Part shown: piece after piece, positions 11,055 to 23,572 of the stretch
Layout of the letters: each line of letters opens with the position of its first letter
How positions within the stretch are numbered: position 1 is the stretch's first letter
Assembly (NCBI GenBank): GCA_949592205.1
Contig: CATIUR010000001.1
Span: 40,193,001 to 40,257,000 of the forward strand
DNA: 64,000 nt
Source of the DNA: Helichrysum umbraculigerum
Lineage: Eukaryota > Streptophyta > Magnoliopsida > Asterales > Asteraceae
Direction: 5' to 3'
Made by a program: the position numbers and the translations under genes
Notes under the pieces: model-generated
The model's database searches: none
Seen by the model: only the letters and a program-made list of their open reading frames with translations
Told to the model about the DNA's origin: nothing

Positions 11055-12078
11055 TGTAACACCCCCAAATTTACTATTTGGCGGAAGCATACTTTGGGTG
11101 TTACTAATCAATAATCAAAGCACATAGATGTATAGCAAACGACTCTATATGCGTCGTTTTAACAAAATATATTTAATATAAGAAATGTTTACAACATTTA
11201 AAGCTCTACATAGCTCGTGTTCGATTTAAATGAGAGATTTCAGTACATGAGTACTTGTACAAAATTTACTAATGCAAGAAAATCTCTAATATCTGCATGC
11301 TGACTCGAGCTATAGTATCCCTGATGGCAGTCCAACCTACTGCTGGGTACCTGTGAAACATGCTAAAATGGGTCAGCTAAAGCTGGTGAGCTCACAGGTT
11401 TGAAATCAGATATTATCGTATGAACCGCAAGATTTAAGTAATGATTTGCAACCAGCAAATAAATAATAGTGTATACAGCCATGAGCACATAGTCTGAGCT
11501 TAACTCGAGGGTCGGGTCCCATATAGAGAATTCCGAGCGTGGTACCTCCACGAGTGCCTAATCCACACTCGTCTGAACAATTATTAGTACGTCCGTTTAC
11601 CCAGTTAGTGCATGCTAACCCGGACGAGGAGGGTCAATCCTATATGGTACCATATACTAATAGTCACGCTACAACGTATTACCAAACTATGCTGATGGAG
11701 GGCTTTGAAATGATTAGTGAGAAAACAACTCATGTAGTATATTGTAAAGTTTGTACTTGCGTTCACATGTTAAAAGTAAGCATTGAATCACACCCCTGAG
11801 TGAAAAGCGGTAAAAAGAGGGGCTATGAGACTCACCTGAGTCTTGAAGCGTTTAGTCAATAACGTACGGTGCTTAATCAAGCAATAAGATGTCCGAAGAC
11901 AGATAACCTGAGGGTGTCCACGACACGCGATGGTTATTAATATGAATAGATAGTTACAAAGACTACCTCTGTAGTTGTTCGTTCAACTATAATGTCCAAA
12001 TTACTGCGATTTGGTTGTTTGATTAACTTGTATTTTGAAAACGTGTACGGCCCGTTGGTGATTAGTTGTAATAATAAT

Positions 12079-15000
12079 TGTGACACCCGGTCAAAATAGC
12101 CCAAAATTCGCTCCAAATTTAAACTTTTACATTCGTACCCGGTACGAATATAAAACAAAAGTAATCGAATAAATATATACGTAATTATTTAAAGTTACGT
12201 ACAAACGTATCAGAACGAATTCGACAAAATAAGTACAAAAGTTTGTGATACAAAATAATTGATAATGAAATTATTAGTTACAAGTATTTTTACATATATA
12301 ATATGGAGATAAAACACGTTAAATATACGATTACATATATTTTGTATTATACGCGAACAGAAACAATTGTAAAACATACCCAAAGGGTCAAAATATAAAA
12401 AGTTCTATTTTTCTCATTCGTTTGAAAATATTTAGAACATTACCTCAAAATATGAGTTCGTAATTCAACTGAAATTTGGCACCCAATTGGGTACTCGCAT
12501 TAATATTTGTACCAAAGGTACAACAGTAAAAAAATAATCAAAATATTATCTTTCTGATTTTAAATAACGTATCTAGAGAACACCTACAAAATAAAAATAT
12601 AAAATATTATATTTTATATTGTCAAAATTATACCCGTGCACGAAATTACGGAACAAAAATATACAACAACCTCAAATAATTGAGGCGGCAGATTGGAGAG
12701 TAACCTCACCTCGTCTACCAGTTTTATGTACTACACGTTTTCTATTTCTTTTTCATTTTTCCATTTCATTTTCATCATAAACTCTCTCAAAATTCATCTT
12801 CATCAATCATCTTCAATCAAAAACTTAAAGGCAGTAAACAATAGTAAAAGCAGAGTGAAGCTGGAGCAAAACTAACTCATCATCGTCATCATCCTTACTT
12901 ATTCCATTTTCATCATCAACTAAATATTGTAAGAAACCTTCTATAACAACTTTCTTTACTTAAATTTTGTGTATATTATAACTTAATATGTATGTATGAT
13001 TCTTGTGATAATAGTGATGATGATGAGAGGTATGAAAAATTTAGGAACTTATAAAACCCACGAACTTGTAAAAATTAGTAACATATGTAAGTTGAAACGT
13101 AAAAAAATCAAATGTGTTAAACTCGTTTGATATGTATGATGAACACATAGATATTATATCATCATCACCATTCTCATACCTTCCTCCTTCCTCTCGGTTA
13201 CCACCGAGCATCACCACCACCGTCGGCCACCACACCACCGGCGGCCAAAACCGCGAAGAACAACAGTAGCAATCGAACGCCATCATCATCGTCACCATCT
13301 CCATCTTCCACGGTTCCTCACCATCATCATCTACACCTCCGATTCACCATTTTTGGTGTGGTAAAAATCTCCACTTTTCCTTTTTTACCTTGAGTTTAAA
13401 TTACATACATGATCAAGTATTATTGTTATAGTCACTTGTAAATCCAAGATCAAAAGTTAGAAAACTCGTCTGTGAATTAATCGTAAGTAGCAAATGAAAA
13501 ACCCATACATAAGCTGTGAACTTGTGGAGAGACAAAAATATAAGCAGTTAAAAACATAGATATATATAATATACTTGGTAATATATGAACAAACAACACA
13601 CTTAGCTCAGTGGTTGGGGCATGAGGTTGGCACCGAAGAGGTCATAGGTTCGAAACTTGTGACTATGTTTTGATTCCATTTATTTTTGAATAACATGTTA
13701 TTAATACACATATACATATAAACCTTGTGATTAATAGCCAAAGCAATATATAGTCAAGTGGTTAACGATTAGTGTGTTGAATCGCAAGGTCACAGGTTCG
13801 ATACCTGTGACCAGCTTTGTTTTATACTTTTTTTTTATTACTCAATCACACATGCATAAATATATATATATACACATAAGGAGCTTATATAGTCAAGGAA
13901 GATTTTACTACTTTCACGGAATAGTACAACCTTATATGCTTACTTTACAGATTTTTATGCACCTATTTCCTTGTATTTAGTAAAACAGTCATTGAATTAA
14001 TCAATGACAAATAGTGTGTTAAAAATTGTGTAAAAATGTATACGATAATTTCTACAAAATATAAATTCTTTCTAAACGAAATAAAATGCGTATGAGTTAA
14101 ACGAATTAAGCTCAAAACGACTATTATATATATAAAGATATATATACACACGATGACTTTTTCTATATATATATAGATGATATAATTCGTACAAATATAC
14201 TTTTTCAAAGTATAAAACAAACTTAAACGATTTATATATATTTGGATATACGTACGCATAACAAATGACGAGGAATACAAATGCTCTCAAAATCAAGGAA
14301 CAACAACGAATATTAAATATTTCGACTTACACAACCTTACAAAACAAACACTAAATTGATTGATTTGACAAACCACCAAATACTCATATTAATATATCTC
14401 TTACGTTTAGGACGTTAGGAGATTACGGATTGGATAATACCTGCGGTTAGGAACGCTAGCACCCAAAGGTGAGTCTCACGGCCCCTTTTTACTGTTTTAC
14501 TGTTTTGGGGGAGATGCATTACTTGTTTTACTCGAACACATGTACTTACTTACTTGATTTACTTACTGATTTACTGGTATATCGATTGCATGGGTTTTAC
14601 TTAATCCAATGAAGTCCCTTAAATCATAGTTGTTAGTTATGGACTTAAGCGCGAGTTTTAGTATATGGATCCATATGGGACTGACAATCCCCACCTGGGG
14701 TGGTAGCGCCACCACGAACCGTACTCGTATAAACAGGTGTTTTCTACTCGTTTCATATGAATGTTTTTGGATTAGCATTCACAAGGGCAATTACTTACTT
14801 ACTGTTAAGCTTCAACTATGGTGCTCATGGCAATGTATATCGAAACTATTGCATACGTGCAGTTATTACTTGCTTTTACTACTTGATGTGTTCAAAACTG
14901 TATTTACTATAAACCTGTGAGATTCACCAACCTTTTGATTGACCTTTTTAGTGATGCATTCTCAGGTACGCAGCAACAGTAGGATGGCCCAGCAGGATCT

Positions 15001-15294
15001 ACTTATATGCTAAGCTAGTACGAGTCGCATGCATACACACTTATGAAGATTTTACTGGCATTATCTTTTGTACTATGATTATGTAACTAAAATCTTTAGA
15101 ATCAATTTGCGAACTCACTAATGATGTATCTTTATGACTTATTACTTTTGAAAACTTATGTAATATACTGTATTGCAATGTATTTTATAAAACGTCTCAT
15201 TTAGAGTCGTTTACTATATATCTTGTGCTTTGGTTATTGATTAGTCACGTCCCGACCCGATTCGCTTCCGCAACCCGAATTAGGGGGTGTGACA
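12079..15294 (+). repeat. Element A 5' LTR, 3,216 bp
   Basis: Starts TGTGACACCC and ends GGTGTGACA, three bases before the PBS. It is near-identical to 17826-21028. It carries two tRNA-like modules (13602-13658 and 13751-13812), CAT-rich simple repeats near 12890-13330 and AT-rich palindromes near 14125-14185. Short ORFs occur at equal places in both LTRs and are not supported as genes. Confidence 0.9.
13602..13812 (+). repeat. Two tRNA-like modules in element A 5' LTR
   Basis: Module 1 has a box-A-like TTAGCTCAGTGGTTGG (13602) and a box-B-like GGTTCGAAACT (13648). Module 2 has TAGTCAAGTGGTTAACG (13751) and GGTTCGATACC inside a perfect 9-bp stem, GGTCACAGG/CCTGTGACC (13788-13812). The spacing fits RNA polymerase III internal promoters, but acceptor stems are not evident, so these are tRNA-derived or tRNA-like rather than tRNA genes. 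Both are present in the 3' LTR. Confidence 0.6.
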
Positions 15295-15297
15295 GAT

Positions 15298-15310
15298 TGG
15301 TATCAGAGCC
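15298..15310 (+). other. Element A primer binding site (initiator tRNA-Met type)
   Basis: TGGTATCAGAGCC, three bases after the LTR, is the classic plant PBS complementary to initiator tRNA-Met. Confidence 0.9.
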
Positions 15311-16087
15311 TAAGGTTATAGTGAACTAGGTTGCATGTAGTGGGCCTAGACTATGACCGTTAGGCAGTATTCTTTATTTGGTATGACTGGTTCAGGGATT
15401 ACATTATAAAAGTTTAATTTAACATAGCCTGATCAACTATGTACAATTAAATGAAGATGATGTGAGACTTGAAATGGTCATGTTGAACAGGAATGCACTA
15501 GTTGACTCTGACCACGAGAGAACCGTGACTTGTACTTGTTTTGCGTTAGACACGACTAGGTAGATAATACGTATGTATAGGTTATACATATATGGTTAGA
15601 CCTATTAATGTCCTCCGATACTTAGTAACGAACTTATTGTTCATATACGCCTTAGAAATCGCCTACGGTACGTTGATCGAGTCAGGAAAGTTGTACTGGG
15701 ATGTGCCCTGGTTTCGAGGGTCATCGCTTCGAAATAGGTTTACCCTGGCAAAGTTGAGAACTTCGACATTCTATTCGATACAAACCGATTAGTAATTAGG
15801 ATCGACATACACCTAAGGACAAAAAAAAAAAAAAAAAAAAATCTTTTCTCGCCACCCTATCACGTTTGTATAACGATCAATACTTGTTCGGATGTAATAT
15901 CCCCCTCACTTTTGTAAACCTCAATCCTCGTAATCATTTGAACTCGCAAGTCAAGTGATTGCAACCACTATTATTCTACACTAATGATTGTCACTTGTGT
16001 TGTGATATATTTATGTTATATATACAACTACGATGATCATATTTTTATACGAAACTCTGACATGTCCCTTATTTTCATTGAAGGAAC
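15311..16087 (+). other. Element A untranslated leader
   Basis: About 780 bp between PBS and gag. It contains an uninterrupted run of about 22 A (near 15819-15840). No gene is supported. Confidence 0.6.
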
Positions 16088-17199
16088 ATGCCTCCACGAT
16101 GCCAAAAGTACACCCAAGCTCAGGTTGATCAACTGGTTGCTGACGCACTAAGTGCTGAGCGACGACGATCTGACAGCGCTGAAACACCACCAAGTACCAC
16201 TGTGGTAAAACCTTGCACCTACAAGGATTTCCTTAGCTGCAAACCTCTAAACTTCAACGGCACTGAAGGTGCCATTGGGTTGTTACGATGGCTGGAAAAG
16301 ACAGAGAGTCAGTCTTTCGCATCTGCAACTGCGCTGAGGACTGTAAGGTCAAGTTCTCCACCTACACTTTCATGGATGATGCTCTGACATGGTGGAACAC
16401 TTACGCTGACTCTGTGGGCCAAGACATTGCTTTGGAAACTCCTTGGGATGAGCTGAAGAAAATGCTCAAGGATGAGTATTGTCCTAGGGATGAAATCCAA
16501 CAGCTCGAGGCGGAATTCTGGAATCTCACCACTCAAGGGAATGACATTGCTGGCTACACCTCTCGATTCAATCAGTTAGCACACCTGTGCCCATCTATGG
16601 TTGATACGGAATCCAAGCGAATTGAGCGCTATGTTTGGGGACTTCCTCCACGAATTCAAGGAATGGTTACCTCGTCCGATTCTCCCACATTTCATGGCAC
16701 TGTGCGTATGGCACACAAGTTGATGGCACAAATAGTTCGCCAAGGAACAGCTGGCGATAAAAATTCTGGAAACAGCTCTGGAGACAACAAGAGGACAGCT
16801 GATGGAAACCCTGGAAACCAGAGCCAAACTAACAAGAAGCCTGCAACTGCTAAGGCCAACGCCTCTGAGTCTGATGACAATGTAGGGTATAAAGGAAGCA
16901 AGCCCTATTGCTCTAAGTGCAGTCTTCACCATGATGGTTCGTGTCCTTGCGCCAAATGTAAGCGATTCGGGCATATGGCCAAAGACTGCAAAGCAGTCAC
17001 AACTGGTACCAACACCTCTGCACCTAAGACCTGCTACGAATGCAATGGTACTGGGCACTTCAGGAGGGACTGCCCAAAGTTGAAGGACAAGAACAGCAAC
17101 ACCGCTAAGGGCAGGTTCTATGTGCTTAACACTGAAGGTAACCACCAGAACCCGAGACTTATTGACTTGCTCAACTCGGGTATGGTTACTCATACATAA
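16088..17199 (+). pseudogene. Element A gag, one frameshift
   Basis: Gag, the capsid and nucleocapsid protein that packages element RNA. It starts at the ATG at 16088 (MPPRCQKYTQAQ). The gag domain runs from FLSCKPLNFNGTEGA through ALTWWNTY and PRDEIQQLEAEFWNL. A 2-base CA insertion near 16307 shifts the frame; the rest is open from there to 17199. Two Cys-Cys-His-Cys zinc knuckles are intact: CAKCKRFGHMAKDC and CYECNGTGHFRRDC, about 16947-17080. After GRFYVLNTEGN, where protease should begin, the sequence leaves the family and stops. So this element could at best supply gag and needs pol from elsewhere. Confidence 0.85.
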
Positions 17200-17812
17200 C
17201 CTGACTGCCTTTATACTACTTACTTGATAGGTCTTACTTGCTGCTTGATACCTTGTATGTTTTCCCTAGATTATAAGTGCACGATAGGGTTAGGGAAAAA
17301 TGATAATTTAGTTTCTAATGGTTTCTATATGAGACGAGGTTTAGTTCATATGTATAGGAATAACATATCCTATACCGTCTTATACCGGAAAACATGCCGG
17401 TTAACTTTTATGTACTGGGTAACATCCCAGATAAGATTAATTTATGCTAAACCCTCTCGTTTCTATATAAAACTGATAGAGTCTAAGTTATGTTACGACA
17501 CTACTGCCCGTTATGAGCTGTATGAATACAGTGAAAGATTACTACTTTACCTTAAGCTACTAGTGCAAACGTAACTACACCTTGAATGATCGACTGACCT
17601 TATCCTACCGACACTGGTCAATTACATTACAACACACTTCCTCTATTCCTTTAATGGCCAGTAGGGCATTAGCTTAACAAGGGGAGGAAGGTAACATTAG
17701 ATTGAGGTTATATCACTCATAGTCGACTCACACACTTCCTTAGAATATGCACAGACTATTACTTCGACACCCTGATAATTACAACCAATGAATTTCGGGA
17801 CGAAATTCTCCT
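17200..17812 (+). other. Element A post-gag region, pol deleted
   Basis: About 610 bp in place of roughly 3.5 kb of pol. No pol motifs are visible except near the end, where TTTCGGGACGAAATTCTCC is the usual last stretch before the polypurine tract in Tekay-like elements. A polypurine-like AACAAGGGGAGG also occurs at about 17678. Confidence 0.55.
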
Positions 17813-17825
17813 AACAAGGGGAGAA
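17813..17825 (+). other. Element A polypurine tract
   Basis: AACAAGGGGAGAA directly precedes the 3' LTR at 17826, the standard position for plus-strand priming. Confidence 0.85.
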
Positions 17826-20800
17826 TGTGACACCCGGTCAAAATGACCCAAAATTCGCTCCAAATTTAAACTTTTACATTCGTACCCGGTACGAATATAA
17901 AACAAAAGTAATCGAATAAATATATACGTAATTATTTAAAGTTACGTACAAACGTATCAGAACGAATTCGACAAAATAAGTACAAAAGTTTGTGATACAA
18001 AATAATTGATAATGAAATTATTAGTTACGAGTATTTTTACATATATAATATGGAGATAAAACACGTTAAATATACGATTACATATATTTTGTATTATACG
18101 CGAACAGAAACAATTGTAAAACATACCCAAAGGGTCAAAATATAAAAAGTTCTATTTTTCTCATTCGTTTGAAAGTATTTAGAACATTACCTCAAAATAT
18201 GAGTTCGTAATTCAACTGAAATTTGGCACCCAATTGGGTACTCGCATTAATATTTGTACCAAAGGTACAACAGTAAAAAAATAATCAAAATATTATCTTT
18301 CTGATTTTAAATAACGTATCTAGAGAACACCTACAAAATAAAAATATAAAATATTATATTTTATATTGTCAAAATTATACCCGTGCACGAAATTACGGAA
18401 CAAAAATATACAACAACCTCAAATAATTGAGGCGGCAGATTGGAGAGTAACCTCACCTCGTCTACCAGTTTTATGTACTACACGTTTTCTATTTCTTTTT
18501 CATTTTTCCATTTCATTTTCATCATAAACTCTCTCAAAATTCATCTTCATCAATCATCTTCAATCAAAAACTTAAAGGCAGTAAACAATAGTAAAAGCAG
18601 AGTGAAGCTGGAGCAAAACTAACTCATCATCGTCATCATCCTTACTTATTCCATTTTCATCATCAACTAAATATTGTAAGAAACCTTCTATAACAACTTT
18701 CTTTACTTAAATTTTGTGTATATTATAACTTAATATGTATGTATGATTCTTGTGATAATAGTGATGATGATGAGAGGTATGAAAAATTTAGGAACTTATA
18801 AAACCCACGAACTTGTAAAAATTAGTAACATATATATGTAAGTTGAAACGTAAAAAAATCAAATGTGTTAAACTCGTTTGATATGTATGATGAACACATA
18901 GATATTATATCATCATCACCATTCTCATACCTTCCTCCTTCCTCTCGGTTACCACCGAGCATCACCACCACCGTCGGCCACCACACCACCAGCGGCCAAA
19001 ACCGCGAAGAACAACAGTAGCAATCGAACGCCATCATCATCGTCACCATCTCCATCTTCCACGGTTCCTCACCATCATCATCACCTCCGATTCATCATTT
19101 TTGGTGTGGTAAAAATCTCCACTTTTCCTTTTTTACATTGAGTTTAAATTACATACATGATCAAGTATTATTGTTATAGTCACTTGTAAATCCAAGATCA
19201 AAAGTTAGAAAACTCGTCTGTGAATTAATCGTAAGTAGCAAATGAAAAACCCATACATACGCTGTGAACTTGTGGAGAGACAAAAATATAAGCAGTTAAA
19301 AACATAAATATATATAATATACTTGGTAATATATGAACAAACAACACACTTAGCTCAGTGGCTGGGGCATGAGGTTGGCAGCGAGGTCATAGGTTCGAAA
19401 CCTGTGACTATGTTTTGATTCCATTTATTTTTGAATAACATGTTATTAATACACATATACATATAAACCTTGTGATTAATAGCCAAAGCAATATATAGTC
19501 AAGTGGTTAACGATTAGTGTGTTGTATCGCAAGGTTACAGGTTCGATACCTGTGACCAGCTTTGTTTTATACTTTTTTTTTATTACTCAATCACACATGC
19601 ATAAATATATATATATACATAAGGAGCTGATATAGTCAAGGAAGATTTTACTACTTTCACGGAATAGTACAACCTTATATGCTTACTTTATAGATTTTTA
19701 TGCACCTATTTCCTTGTATTTAGTAAAACAGTCATTGAATTAATCAATGACAAATAGTGTGTTAAAAATTGTGTAAAAATGTATACGATAATTTCTACAA
19801 AATATAAATTCTTTCTAAACGAAATAAAATGCGTATGAGTTAAACGAATTAAGCTCAAAACGACTATTATATATATAAAGATATATATACACACGACGAC
19901 TTTTTCTATATATATATAGACGATATAATTCGTACAAATATACTTTTTCAAAGTATAAAACAAACTTAAACGATTTATATATATTTGGATATACGTACGC
20001 ATAACAAATGACGAGGAATACAAATGCTCTCAAAATCAAGGAACAACAACGAATATTAAATATTTCGACTTACACAACCTTACAAAACAAACACTAAATT
20101 GATTGATTTGACAAACCACCAAATACTCATATTAATATATCTCTTACGTTTAGGACGTTAGGAGATTACGGATTGGATAATACCTGCGGTTAGGAACGCT
20201 AGCACCCAAAGGTGAGTCTCACGGCCCCTTTTTACTGTTTTACTGTTTTGGGGGAGATGCATTACTTGTTTTACTCGAACACATGTACTTACTTACTTGA
20301 TTTACTTACTGATTTACTGGTATATCGATTGCATGGGTTTTACTTAATCCAATGAAGTCCCTTAAATCATAGTTGTTAGTTATGGACTTAAGCGCGAGTT
20401 TTAGTATATGGATCCATATGGGACTGACAATCCCCACCTGGGGTGGTAGCGCCACCACGAACCGTACTCGTATAAACAGGTGTTTTCTACTCGTTTCATA
20501 TGAATGTTTTTGGATTAGCATTCACAAGGGCAATTACTTACTTACTGTTAAGCTTCAACTATGGTGCTCATGGCAATGTATATCGAAACTATTGCATACG
20601 TGCAATTATTACTTGCTTTTACTACTTGATGTGTTCAAAACTGTATTTACTATAAACCTGTGAGATTCACCAACCTTTTGATTGACCTTTTTAGTGATGC
20701 ATTCTCAGGTACGCAGCAACAGTAGGATGGCCCAGCAGGATCTACTTATATGCTAAGCTAGTACGAGTCGCATGCATACACACTTATGAAGATTTTACTG

Positions 20801-21028
20801 GCATTATCTTTTGTACTATGATTATGTAACTAAAATCTTTAGAATCAATTTGCGAACTCACTAATGATGTATCTTTATGACTTATTACTTTTGAAAACTT
20901 ATGTAATATACTGTATTGCAATGTATTTTATAAAACGTCTCATTTAGAGTCGTTTACTATATATCTTGTGCTTTGGTTATTGATTAGTCACGCCCCGACC
21001 CGATTCGCTTCCGCAACCCGAATTAGGG
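17826..21028 (+). repeat. Element A 3' LTR, truncated at its end
   Basis: Near-identical to the 5' LTR, with small indels (for example an extra TATA near 18834 and lost triplets near 19080). It lacks the last nine or so bases. The tRNA-like modules are at 19350-19402 and 19496-19557; the first has a better box B (GGTTCGAAACC) than in the 5' LTR. Confidence 0.9.
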
Positions 21029-23572
21029 TGCGCGGACAATGTGTTTTATATTTATTATGCTGGGTATCCTAAGTTTTGATACAACCTAAAGACCTAAATG
21101 GCAGTAAGCGGTATGTATGACTCAGGTGTCGTTCTTCAAACTACAACGGGCATGGGAATCTAGGAGGATTAATTATCTTTTGTAATTTAGCTGGGATTTT
21201 TAAAACTTTTTGATAGGTTGGTTGGTTTTCTAATCTAATTACTAAAATTAAAAACTAAATTAAAGACAGGGGTTTGTACGGAGAACGCAGAGAAATCAAG
21301 ATAAGGAATATGTTTGCTGTGACTTCGGCAATGTTATTTGGATGGATAGTTATGAGGGATAAGGTTACTAGGTGTGATGATTAATCCGGTGAGGTCATAG
21401 AAACTTAATAGGTAGATAAAGTATTATGCCTACGACCTTTACTCGGTTTCCCACGTATTTATGTTAACGCTATACCGGATACTCGTGCGTTTTACAACTT
21501 TTTAGTTATACCAATTAGGGTTCCAGATTACTCACTAGATATTCCTATATTTCTTAATGAGCTACAGCTACGATCCTACTATATACCTAACGTAGAGTTG
21601 TCCGCAATCAGATATATAATATGTCACATGGATAGCAGTTATAGAATATCCAGTACACCGGAAGTTCTCCCAAATGCACAGACCAATTCAACTGACAATT
21701 ATCCTCTAATCCAGGTCCCCATTTACAGACATCGGGAGGACGTTAGTATCATGGCATGAATTGTTCATTGAACAATAACATGAACAGGGTTTAACCCGCG
21801 GAACCGGTTGGGATAATATGTCTAGCAGTCAGCTGAATTGTTCATCATTAATCATACAATCATCACAACTATTACATAGATGTTAACCTATCTGTATTAT
21901 GTTTATTATGTTTATGAAAATCTAATCAGCAGGGCAGTGATAGTGTTTACGTATGTCTAGCATGCAGTACCTAAGCAACAATCAAACAAGAACATGCAAT
22001 AGGACGGAACACTAGTCATCACATTAACTGACCTAATAATTAAATCATGGGTATCCCGGAAGTTGTCCCAAAGATACACAATCAAACAAGCGTGAACCTA
22101 ATCTATCTCTAATCCTATGTTTCGTGTCCCTCGGATGTGTTTCAATCAAGGGAACAACGACCATGTTGAGTTCATTGATCATCATACACAGAATAGTTGG
22201 CAATCCTACTTCTAGCAATTGGCCTGTTCCTAGGGAGGAGGATACAAACCACAGCATCAGTTGGATAGATAAACAGGCAGAGGTTCAGCTTATAAGTTCG
22301 CAAACAGTTTTAAACCTACACAGACAGAGTAACAGTATGTTTACAATTGGGAATCATTATTTCTACAACGGATTGTGCCCACGACTTTCATAGCTTCCAC
22401 GTTCCGTACTACACACATTCGTGATGATTCCGGCGCTATACAAATGAAAGCCATATAACGTTACCTCCGTTGTTTCATAATGGTGTCATCCCCAATTGTA
22501 AATTATATCATAACTATCCTAACATTGCATACATCACAGCAAACACTGATTTGTCTAGCCTAGCATAATTCTAGCATTCATTCCTAAGCATGCATAATAA
22601 GAAAGCATAATTAAAAGAATAAATGCGAGAGATTGTATTAAACCTGAATACGATAGTAATACAGACAAATCTTCACAAATCTGAAGTCTCGGAGTAACTC
22701 CGTACAAAAGCTACTAAGAGCTTCTACTCTAACCTACTAATTCTCCTCTAACTCCTAAGAGTAGTGCTAGAGAGAGAATGCTAACCTAATTCTAGAGAGA
22801 AGTTTTTAGAGAGAGAAAGAAAATGAGATGTAAGGTGTTTGAAAATGAGAAATGGAGGTTAGTATTTATAGGAGAATGGTGGAAGGCATGGTACAAGTCT
22901 TGAAGCATAAGATACAAGCATCAAAGCAGCATACGGGGCAAGCGGACCGAGGGGGCAAATGGCACCTCACAAGCCAACCAACCCCGTATACGGCACCCTA
23001 AGGGCCGTATACGGCACCTAGGGTACCGTATACGGTACCTAGTGCCAAGGGGGGGGGGGGGGTTGGTGCTTGGTTTGGCCTCCGCTTGTTTCTCGGTTGC
23101 TTGGTTCATCTGTATCTTCTTCGTTTGGGCTCCGATTTGCTTGATTCTTGCGCAGTTGGCTTCGTTTTTCCGTTGCGCTTCTAATGACACTAAGTTTGAC
23201 AAATTTGGAAGTGTTTGACTTTTGCGTGTTCCGGATGACAATCGGCGAGCTTCCAGACTTTGTATCTTCTCCGTCTTTCGTCCGTTTCTTCTGATTCTTT
23301 CACCTCCGGTCTTGGATTTTCCTATGGAATCATAAAATATGAATTAAGCTCTATTTCCATAAGAATATTGAGAACGGAAAATTTAAGGTGATTGTTTTGC
23401 CTCGGTTTGCGTGTTATTTGGACGTTTTATCCGATTTTTGCAGCAACGTCTATATTTAGACTACCTTGGTGATTTTTGGTAAATAATGATGGTTTTGAAA
23501 TGTTTTCACCAAAGAATAGTCCAAAAAGTGTGGAAATATGTTCTTAAAAACATGACTTTTTGGGTCACATCA
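21029..23572 (-). repeat. Ath 3' LTR, truncated at its 3' end
   Basis: Matches 44110-46659 closely. The join at 21025-21030 (AGGGTGCGCGG against AGGGCGCGCGG in the intact LTR) suggests microhomology. It holds a TATA box on the minus strand near 22862-22870 and GTATAC palindromes near 22984-23035. A run of 14 G at 23049-23062 is only 5 G in the other LTR. Confidence 0.88.
22984..23040 (-). promoter_or_regulatory. Tandem GTATAC palindromes upstream of the Ath TATA box
   Basis: Three copies of a CCGTATACGG-type palindrome lie 110-170 bases upstream (minus-strand sense) of TATAAATA. They recur in the other LTR (about 46080-46135). The position parallels the tandem repeats of N1 and N2, although the sequence differs. 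Confidence 0.45.

Larger units (their letters stand above)
12079..21028 (+). mobile_element. Element A: gag-only Tekay/Del-like LTR retrotransposon
   Basis: Two about 3.2-kb LTRs flank only about 2.5 kb of internal DNA with a PBS, a gag reading frame and a polypurine tract. Pol is missing. It is inserted in solo LTR B. The right end is truncated: the 5' LTR ends TTAGGGGGTGTGACA, but the 3' LTR stops at TTAGGG (21028), directly joined to the Ath LTR. The right target duplication was therefore lost; the left flank is ATAAT (12074-12078). Confidence 0.85.

Noticed and set aside
13602..13673. A true tRNA gene
   Set aside because: Box A and B are present but there is no convincing acceptor stem or full cloverleaf.
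12693..14920. Several ORFs of 60-105 codons in element A LTR, repeated at 18440-20663
   Set aside because: Identical repeats follow from LTR identity; they overlap simple repeats and AT palindromes and have no recognisable domain.
22124..22393. 89-codon ORF repeated at 45218-45487
   Set aside because: Located in both Ath LTRs, opposite to element sense, with no domain.
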